From Paenactinomyces guangxiensis (GTDB taxonomy: Bacteria; Bacillota; Bacilli; Thermoactinomycetales; Thermoactinomycetaceae), in NCBI RefSeq assembly GCF_016055185.1, contig NZ_JAECVR010000004.1, positions 1-64,000 of the forward strand: a DNA stretch of 64,000 bases, given 5' to 3'. Numbering within the stretch: position 1 is the first letter of the stretch; every line of letters starts with the position of its first letter. Shown in pieces: positions 58,672 through 64,000 of the stretch. The notes beneath the pieces were generated by a model that saw only the letters and a program-made list of their open reading frames with translations, made no database searches and was not told the origin of the DNA. The position numbers were made by a program, and so were the translations under genes.

Positions 58672-59645
58672 TCCGAACAGAAAATCTGTGTAAGCACTAT
58701 GGGAAATTTCCTGCCTTAAAAAATCTGAATCTGCACATCGAAAAAGGAACCGTCTTTGGCTTTATCGGCCCGAATGGTGCAGGTAAGTCAACAACGATGC
58801 TAATCCTGGCTACTTTGTTAAAGCCAACCTCCGGCCGGGCCTGGGTGGGAGGTCTGGATGTCATGAACCAGGGGGAAGAGGTACGACGCATCATCGGCTA
58901 TATGCCGGATTTCTTCGGTGTGTACGATAACCTTACCGCTCTGGAGTATTTAGAGTTTTACGCCGCTTGCTACGGTATAGATAAGCAGATTCGCCGCAAA
59001 ATTGCTTTGGAATTGTTAGAGCTTGTCAATTTGCAGGATAAACGGGACGCTTTTGTGGACGGATTGTCGCGGGGAATGAAACAGAGGCTTGGGCTGGCGC
59101 GTGCCCTGGTCCATGACCCGGAGTTGCTCATCCTGGATGAACCGGCATCAGGATTGGATCCGCGTGCCAGAATCGAGTTTCGCGAAGTTTTGAAAGAGCT
59201 GCGGGAGATGGGCAAAACAGTGATGATCAGTTCACATATTTTACCTGAACTGGCCAGTCTGTGTGATTCAATCGGAGTGATGGAACAGGGAGAACTGGTT
59301 GCCAATGGTTCGGTCGCGGATATTACGGCACAAATCCAACAGGGACGGACCCTGGAAGTCCGGGTGCTGCACGGGGCGGATACGGTGAAACAGTACCTGG
59401 AGAAAACAGCATATGTGCTTTCCGCTCACATTGAGGAGAACAAAATTATTGTGAAGGTGAATGGGGATGAAAGTGTACAAGCGGAGTTGCTCCAGGAATT
59501 GGTCGCCCAAAAAATTCCGGTAGTCAGTTTCAGCGAAATATCAGTGAATATTGAAGATGTATTTTTACAAATAACCGGAGGAAACAGGGAGGTGATGGAG
59601 CATGAAACAGTTGTGGCAACGATGGACCAATCCGGTACTGGCTAA
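58668..59645 (+). CDS. ABC transporter ATP-binding protein
   Basis: A 325-residue ABC ATPase of the ABC-2/GldA type. The Walker A loop GPNGAGKST is near residue 35-43; the signature LSRGMKQRL and Walker B LLILDEPASGLDP follow. The C-terminal 100 residues form the extra domain of this group. It overlaps the preceding gene by four bases and the permease gene by 44 bases, so the three are translated as a unit. Confidence 0.93.
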   Translation: MIRTENLCKHYGKFPALKNLNLHIEKGTVFGFIGPNGAGKSTTMLILATLLKPTSGRAWVGGLDVMNQGEEVRRIIGYMPDFFGVYDNLTALEYLEFYAACYGIDKQIRRKIALELLELVNLQDKRDAFVDGLSRGMKQRLGLARALVHDPELLILDEPASGLDPRARIEFREVLKELREMGKTVMISSHILPELASLCDSIGVMEQGELVANGSVADITAQIQQGRTLEVRVLHGADTVKQYLEKTAYVLSAHIEENKIIVKVNGDESVQAELLQELVAQKIPVVSFSEISVNIEDVFLQITGGNREVMEHETVVATMDQSGTG

Positions 59646-60513
59646 AGAGTTTCAGTGGCGGATGAGGTCGAAAAAAACGCCTTGGCTTATATCATTATAT
59701 CTCCTGATTATGGGAGGGATTATCCTCACACTTCTATTTTTATTTAAGAAAGGGCAGAACTGGTTTGACCCGGAAGAAAGCATGTTCCTTTTTACAGGGC
59801 TGTCCATGGTGCAACTGTTAATGCTCTCTTTTGTCGTACCCGGAATCACAGCCGGGGTAATCAGCGGGGAGAGGGAGCGGCAAACCATGCCCATTCTGCT
59901 GACGACCACTTTGTCCTCGACTAAAATTGTACTAAGCAAATGGCTGGCATCACTCAGCTTTATGATCCTGCTTTTGGTTGCCTCTTTTCCTCTGTATATC
60001 ATCGTTTTCCTGTTCGGGGGCATTTCGCCGGAGCAGGTGGTGAAAATGTTTGTCCATTTCTTTGTCACCATGATCTTTTTGGGGAGCCTCGGTATCTTTT
60101 TCTCTTCCCTCATCAAACGGACCGGGGTTGCCACGGTACTGGCCTATATGACGGTAGCGCTGATCGGGATTGGTCTGCTGGTTGTTTTATATCTGGTAAC
60201 CATTTTGTACGCTGCCATGAATCCGGCACCATCATTCGCACAAAATCCTCCTTTGATTGCTGAAATTGTGGCCGCTCTCCATCCGGGCATCACTCTCCTT
60301 TATGCTCAGTATTCGCAATTTGACTTTTCAGGGTTAAAACTGAGTTTGAACCTTTATGATGTTTACATCACTTTTTATTCAATCTTGTCTGTCCTGCTGT
60401 TGATCGGCAGCATCTATCTGCTTTCACCCGTACGGTTCCGGATTTGGAAATGGGCCAGGAAAACCGGTAGCACCGAAAACATGCATGACCGGGATGCGAC
60501 AGCCAGCGAATGA
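59602..60513 (+). CDS. ABC-2 type permease
   Basis: A 303-residue permease with six hydrophobic helices. The N-terminus NPVLAKEFQWRMRSKKTPWL is typical of the ABC-2 permeases that pair with GldA-like ATPases, followed by GVISGERERQTMPILLTTTL. GGGAGG lies about 9 bases before the ATG, inside the ATPase gene. A dispersed repeat starts at its stop codon. Confidence 0.9.
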   Translation: MKQLWQRWTNPVLAKEFQWRMRSKKTPWLISLYLLIMGGIILTLLFLFKKGQNWFDPEESMFLFTGLSMVQLLMLSFVVPGITAGVISGERERQTMPILLTTTLSSTKIVLSKWLASLSFMILLLVASFPLYIIVFLFGGISPEQVVKMFVHFFVTMIFLGSLGIFFSSLIKRTGVATVLAYMTVALIGIGLLVVLYLVTILYAAMNPAPSFAQNPPLIAEIVAALHPGITLLYAQYSQFDFSGLKLSLNLYDVYITFYSILSVLLLIGSIYLLSPVRFRIWKWARKTGSTENMHDRDATASE

Positions 60514-60641
60514 AAGTTTGAATCTTGCCAGGGAAGCAGAGTTCTGGGGAGCGGCCATCTCTACTTTCTTGCAGGGCGCCGATCAAGAGCGAGACAGAAT
60601 CCTGCCTTCCCTCTTAGATATACACACTTTCACAGAAAAAT
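60510..60641 (-). repeat. Dispersed repeat copy B (132 bp)
   Basis: Read on the minus strand it starts TTTTTCTGTGAAAGTGTGT, contains ATTCTGTCTCGCTC, GCCCTGCAAG and CCGCTCCCCAGA, and ends CAAACTTTCAT. It matches both ends of copy A at 28700-28944 in inverse orientation. It lies between the ABC permease and the next membrane protein and overlaps the permease stop codon. Confidence 0.7.
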
Positions 60642-60687
60642 GAAGATTTAATGAGGCAGGGCTTTGGTGACCATGGAGGTGATTTGG

Positions 60688-62313
60688 ATGAAACGGGAAA
60701 TCCTGCCCGCCTGGTTGTCTTCTCTTTCCGCCGGGCGAAACCGCATTTGGAAACAGCGCGTTTTAATCTGGGGAAAAAGGGGGCTGTGGCTTGGCCTGGG
60801 ATTGGCATGTGCCATTCTTCTGCTGGCCCGTGCCGTTCCCCTGGCCCATCCGAATGAGGCGGCCGGATGGGTCCTGCTGGGGGGATGTTTAACCGGGCTT
60901 ATCATCGGAGTATGGCGGAAACCGACCTGGCATGAAACTGTCCATGTGATTGACCACCGCCTGAAATTATATGACCGTTTACTCACTGTCTGGCAGCTGA
61001 GAGAGCAAACAGGTCCGCTGGTTTCTCTGCAGCGAAAAGATGCCCTCTACCACCTTAAGCAAAAGCTTCCGCAAATAGATCAGTGCCTTCCGCTTGCCTG
61101 GGGAAGCAAAAAAGAAGGATTAGCTATTCTCGCTTGTGTTGCACTCGCCGTTCTGCTCCTTTTCCTTCCCAATCCGCTGACGGAAATGGCGCGACAGCAA
61201 GAAAAAGTTGTACAGGCCATTGAAAACCAGCAAGAAAAAATAGAGAAGCAAAAAGAGCAGGTGGAGAAAGAAGCGAAGATCAGCCCGGAAGTAAAACAAG
61301 CTTTGCAAAAAGAGCTTTCCCAACTGGCAGAACAGTTAAAGAAAAGTGAGACTTTAGAACAAGCGGCAGCAGAAATGGCCAAAAGTGAAGAAAGATTAAA
61401 TGAGTTAAAAAAGAAAGCGGACCAGGCCAAAGCCCCGGCGGATAAACAGCTGAGTGAATGGATGCAGCAGGAGAAGCTGGCTTCCCTTGGCAAAGCGATG
61501 AGCGAAGGCGGAAATCAGCCAAAAGCGCAAACCAGAGAGGAAATAAAACAAACTTTACAGAGTTTAACCCCGGAGGAGAAAGAGAAACTCGCCCGGCAAC
61601 TGAATCAACTTGCGGAGCAGTGGTCACAGTCTGCTTCTGCCTCGGCCCGCGATGCAGCCAAACAGTTACAACAGGCAGCAGCAGAAATTGCATCCAACTC
61701 TGCTACAGCGGCCGGAACACTGAGCCAGGCAATGTCTGCAGCAGGCACAGCCATGAACCAGCAGCAGGCGGACCAACAAATGGTAAGCCGGAGCCAACAA
61801 GTGGTACAGGCCGGAAAAACAACTGTCGCAGCAGCTTCCGGGCTAACCGGAACGGGGAGCAACAGTAACGGCAATGCAACGTCTGCAAATGGTTCAGCTT
61901 CTAGCAACGGTTCATCAGGAAACCAGACAGGCGGCTCATCCCTCTCTGGATCAGGTACCGGCAGCCAGCCGGGAACAGGCTCAGGAAACGGCCAGGGAAA
62001 TGGAAGCGGATCCGGGGCGGGCTCAGGGAGCGGTCAAGGAAATGGGATCGGCACAGGGGCCGGCAGCCGCAATGTACTGGTTCCCTGGTCCAGGATCAAC
62101 GGCGGCGGACCCGGGGAAACTGTGGGTGGCCCCCAGGGAGAAGGAACGGAACATCAAAGCCATACACAAACTACCTTGCCTGGTATAAGCCGGCCCTATG
62201 ACCAAGTGTTTACCCAGTATGAAACTGATGTTCGCCAGGCATTGGAGCGGGGTGATCTATCCCCTGAACTGCAACAGATCATCCGGGAGTATTTTTCATC
62301 GATTGAACCATAG
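60688..62313 (+). CDS. Coiled-coil membrane protein with Gly/Ser-rich linker (DUF4175-like)
   Basis: A 541-residue protein. Two helices (31-52, 57-76), a short soluble part with HRLKLYDRLLTVWQL, a third helix (144-161), a long coiled coil (about 168-255), a Gln/Ala-rich helical region, a Gly/Ser/Asn-rich low-complexity stretch (about 395-475) and a conserved-looking end (YETDVRQALERGDLSPEL). It resembles DUF4175-type proteins found next to MoxR-DUF58 genes. GGAGGTG lies 6 bases before ATG 60688; the frame from TTG 60664 is less likely. Confidence 0.75.
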   Translation: MKREILPAWLSSLSAGRNRIWKQRVLIWGKRGLWLGLGLACAILLLARAVPLAHPNEAAGWVLLGGCLTGLIIGVWRKPTWHETVHVIDHRLKLYDRLLTVWQLREQTGPLVSLQRKDALYHLKQKLPQIDQCLPLAWGSKKEGLAILACVALAVLLLFLPNPLTEMARQQEKVVQAIENQQEKIEKQKEQVEKEAKISPEVKQALQKELSQLAEQLKKSETLEQAAAEMAKSEERLNELKKKADQAKAPADKQLSEWMQQEKLASLGKAMSEGGNQPKAQTREEIKQTLQSLTPEEKEKLARQLNQLAEQWSQSASASARDAAKQLQQAAAEIASNSATAAGTLSQAMSAAGTAMNQQQADQQMVSRSQQVVQAGKTTVAAASGLTGTGSNSNGNATSANGSASSNGSSGNQTGGSSLSGSGTGSQPGTGSGNGQGNGSGSGAGSGSGQGNGIGTGAGSRNVLVPWSRINGGGPGETVGGPQGEGTEHQSHTQTTLPGISRPYDQVFTQYETDVRQALERGDLSPELQQIIREYFSSIEP

Positions 62314-62344
62314 AAAATCCTCATGACTTGCCGACATCACTCGG

Positions 62345-62526
62345 GGATAAAAGTTTGTTTTGACCCGCTCCGAAATCATATTTTACGGCATAGAAGTTCT
62401 TGGAATTTCCGATTCTTGGGATTTCTTGTCCCTGTGGAACTCTGTGCCGTAGCGGGGGCTAAAGTCATTCGCCGCAAATATGATTTCTCCGTTTGATTAC
62501 TTAGTCGATACTTTCACAGAAAAAAA
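62345..62526. repeat. Repeat-like element D with long imperfect hairpin
   Basis: The ends resemble the dispersed repeat: AAAAGTTTG on the left and ACTTTCACAGAAAAA on the right. Inside, GAAATCATATTT (62372-62383) is the reverse complement of AAATATGATTTC (62476-62487). A second pair follows (CGGCATAGAAGTTC at 62386, GAACTCTGTGCCG at 62437), nested within the first. It fills the gap before moxR. Confidence 0.5.
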
Positions 62527-62541
62527 GAGGAGGAACTTCAT

Positions 62542-63546
62542 TTGTCAGCGGAAGCCAAGTGGAAAGAGAGATGGGACAAGCAACTGGACGTGATTGAACA
62601 AGTAAAGGCTTCGATTGGACAGGTTATCATCGGGCAGGAAAATGTGATTGAACAGGTGCTGATCGCCATATTGGCAGGAGGCCATGCACTTTTGGAGGGG
62701 GTGCCGGGTCTGGGTAAAACGCTGCTGGTTCGCACGATTTCCCAGTCCCTCGACCTTTCTTTTTCCCGCATTCAGTTTACACCTGACTTGATGCCTGCAG
62801 ATATTGTGGGAACGCAGATAATTACCACTGATGAATCAGGAAAAACCACCTTCCGCTTCCAGCCCGGACCGGTATTTGGCCATCTTGTTCTTGCTGATGA
62901 GATTAACCGGGCCACTCCAAAGACACAGAGCGCTTTGCTGGAGGCGATGCAGGAACACACGGTCACCGTGGCCGGAGAGTCACGGCGGTTACCGGAGCCT
63001 TTTTTTGTGCTGGCCACACAAAATCCGTTGGAGATGGAAGGGACTTATGTTTTGCCTGAAGCACAGCTAGATCGCTTCTTACTTAAAATTGTGGTGGACT
63101 TTCCGACAGAAGCTGAATTGAAACAAATTGTGATCCAAACCTCGTCGAACCGGAAAGTGGAAATCGGCAAAGTGGCCGATGGGGCAACATTACAGGAAAT
63201 GCAAGCTACCGTGCGGGATTTGCTCGTTCCTGATGAAGTTGTGGAAGCAGGAGTTCATCTGCTCATGATGACTCATCCGTCCCATGCCGGTGCACCGCCG
63301 TCGATCCGCCAATATGTGCGTGCCGGAGCGGGCCCGCGCGGTGTACAAGCCCTGGTACAGGCCGCAAAAGCAAGAGCATTTCTGCACCGTCGTTTCAATG
63401 CATCCCGTGAGGATTTAGAAGCGGTTGCACCAGCCGTTTTTCGCCACCGAATCCTTCGTAACTTTGAAGCGGAGGCGGTAGGGATCACCACTGACCAGCT
63501 GGTGAGTGATCTCCTTACAGAAATGAAAAAAGGAAGTTCCTTGTGA
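62542..63546 (+). CDS. MoxR-family AAA+ ATPase
   Basis: A 334-residue AAA+ protein with Walker A GVPGLGKT (residues 53-60), Walker B HLVLADEINR and the sensor-type LATQNPLEMEGTY. MoxR proteins act as chaperones for von Willebrand/DUF58 proteins and complexes encoded nearby. The start is TTG 62542 with GAGGAGG upstream. Its stop overlaps the DUF58 start (GTGA), as in most such clusters. Confidence 0.95.
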   Translation: MSAEAKWKERWDKQLDVIEQVKASIGQVIIGQENVIEQVLIAILAGGHALLEGVPGLGKTLLVRTISQSLDLSFSRIQFTPDLMPADIVGTQIITTDESGKTTFRFQPGPVFGHLVLADEINRATPKTQSALLEAMQEHTVTVAGESRRLPEPFFVLATQNPLEMEGTYVLPEAQLDRFLLKIVVDFPTEAELKQIVIQTSSNRKVEIGKVADGATLQEMQATVRDLLVPDEVVEAGVHLLMMTHPSHAGAPPSIRQYVRAGAGPRGVQALVQAAKARAFLHRRFNASREDLEAVAPAVFRHRILRNFEAEAVGITTDQLVSDLLTEMKKGSSL

Positions 63547-64000
63547 GTAACCGGGTGAACCAGGCGGAAATAGCCGCGCCTGCTTTATTTGATCCCGTCT
63601 TTTTGGCGAGATTGGAACGATTGAGACTGGTCAGCCGCCAATTGGTGCGCGGGATGCAGACAGGGCAGAGACGTTCGCAGATGCTTGGAAGTTCACTTGA
63701 ATTTGCCGACTATCGTTCATATTATCCCGGCGATGATATCCGGCAGATTGATTGGTCCGCTTATGCCCGGCTGGGAAAATGGTTTCTCAAAACCTTTCTC
63801 GACGAAAGGGAGACAGAAGTCCATCTCTATCTTGATACCAGCTTGTCAATGAACTGGAACTCTCCGGCTAAAGGGAGAATGGCGATTCAACTTGCTGCGG
63901 CCCTCAGCTATCTGGCTTTGCACCATGGCGACCGGGTCAGCCTCTTTTCCTTCGGGCACAAAGTGGGACAGAAACTTCTTGACCAACAAGGGAGAGCGGG
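63543..64000 (+). CDS. DUF58 domain protein (partial, cut by window end)
   Basis: The frame starts with GTG 63543, overlapping moxR by four bases, and runs to the right edge. The segments DDIRQIDWSAYARLGKWFLK and YLDTSLSMNW are typical of DUF58, whose C-terminal half has a vWA-like fold with a MIDAS-type DxSxS pattern (DTSLSMN). It is the standard MoxR partner. The rest lies outside the window, probably followed by transglutaminase-like or membrane proteins. Confidence 0.92.
   Translation, partial: MSNRVNQAEIAAPALFDPVFLARLERLRLVSRQLVRGMQTGQRRSQMLGSSLEFADYRSYYPGDDIRQIDWSAYARLGKWFLKTFLDERETEVHLYLDTSLSMNWNSPAKGRMAIQLAAALSYLALHHGDRVSLFSFGHKVGQKLLDQQGRA

Overview
The window is bacterial chromosomal DNA from a low-to-moderate G+C Gram-positive organism of the Bacillales. 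Strong AGGAGG-type ribosome binding sites, frequent GTG/TTG starts, a SufCDSUB operon and many orthologues of Bacillus genes of the yku, yun, ykp, yne and yfk series support this. A thermoactinomycete-like member is my guess from gene content and is not proven. I found no tRNA, rRNA, CRISPR array, prophage or intact insertion sequence.

Layout. 0-6.4 kb: small enzymes, a uppP/thioredoxin/EamA operon on the minus strand and a TPR-DUF1802 pair. 6.6-10.8 kb: quinone oxidoreductase, CMD protein, nitroreductase, M3 oligopeptidase. 11.0-11.9 kb: a c-di-AMP (ydaO-type) riboswitch in front of a DarB/CbpB-like CBS protein. 13.4-16.3 kb: secreted NlpC/P60 hydrolase, CPBP protease, PfpI protein. 16.5-21.9 kb: sufCDSUB. 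22.9-26.1 kb: a PadR-HAAS regulatory pair in front of an ABC-2 exporter that has decayed by an internal fusion and three +1 frameshifts. 26.3-29.8 kb: dapL, a class III aminotransferase and dapH, which could make up the acetyl branch of diaminopimelate synthesis. 29.95-31.4 kb: an HTH-TPR regulator whose stop overlaps a 45-residue secreted propeptide, so an RRNPP-type peptide-sensing pair. 31.7-36.1 kb: YihY, AI-2E family permease, acetate-type symporter with its DUF485 partner, and a 40-residue acidic peptide. 36.2-38.4 kb: a fused MFS transporter-MltG protein. 39.1-41.1 kb: isocitrate lyase behind a nested palindromic promoter, followed by an unexplained structured segment. 41-50.9 kb: L,D-transpeptidase, pncB, JAMM protein, DUF72, yunD, queT, yunC, RluA-type synthase, cold shock protein. 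51.2-56.1 kb: MFS transporter, two tandem paralogous micropeptides, ABC-F protein, YfkAB-like radical SAM protein. 56.4 kb to the right edge: a cluster of surface protein, ABC ATPase, ABC permease, coiled-coil membrane protein, MoxR and DUF58, cut by the window end.

Themes. Cell-envelope genes recur: uppP, NlpC/P60, dapL/dapH, MFS-MltG, L,D-transpeptidase and the MoxR cluster. Acetate use links the symporter with isocitrate lyase. Several genes are shorter than 60 codons: the propeptide, the acidic peptide, the two tandem membrane peptides, and 29- and 57-residue membrane proteins. A short dispersed repeat with the end TTTTTCTGTGAAAG occurs inside the dap cluster and the MoxR cluster, with partial copies next to the decayed exporter and before moxR.

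Leading candidates for something undescribed are the MFS-MltG fusion, the peptide-regulator pair, the c-di-AMP riboswitch controlling a c-di-AMP receptor homologue, and the tandem micropeptides.
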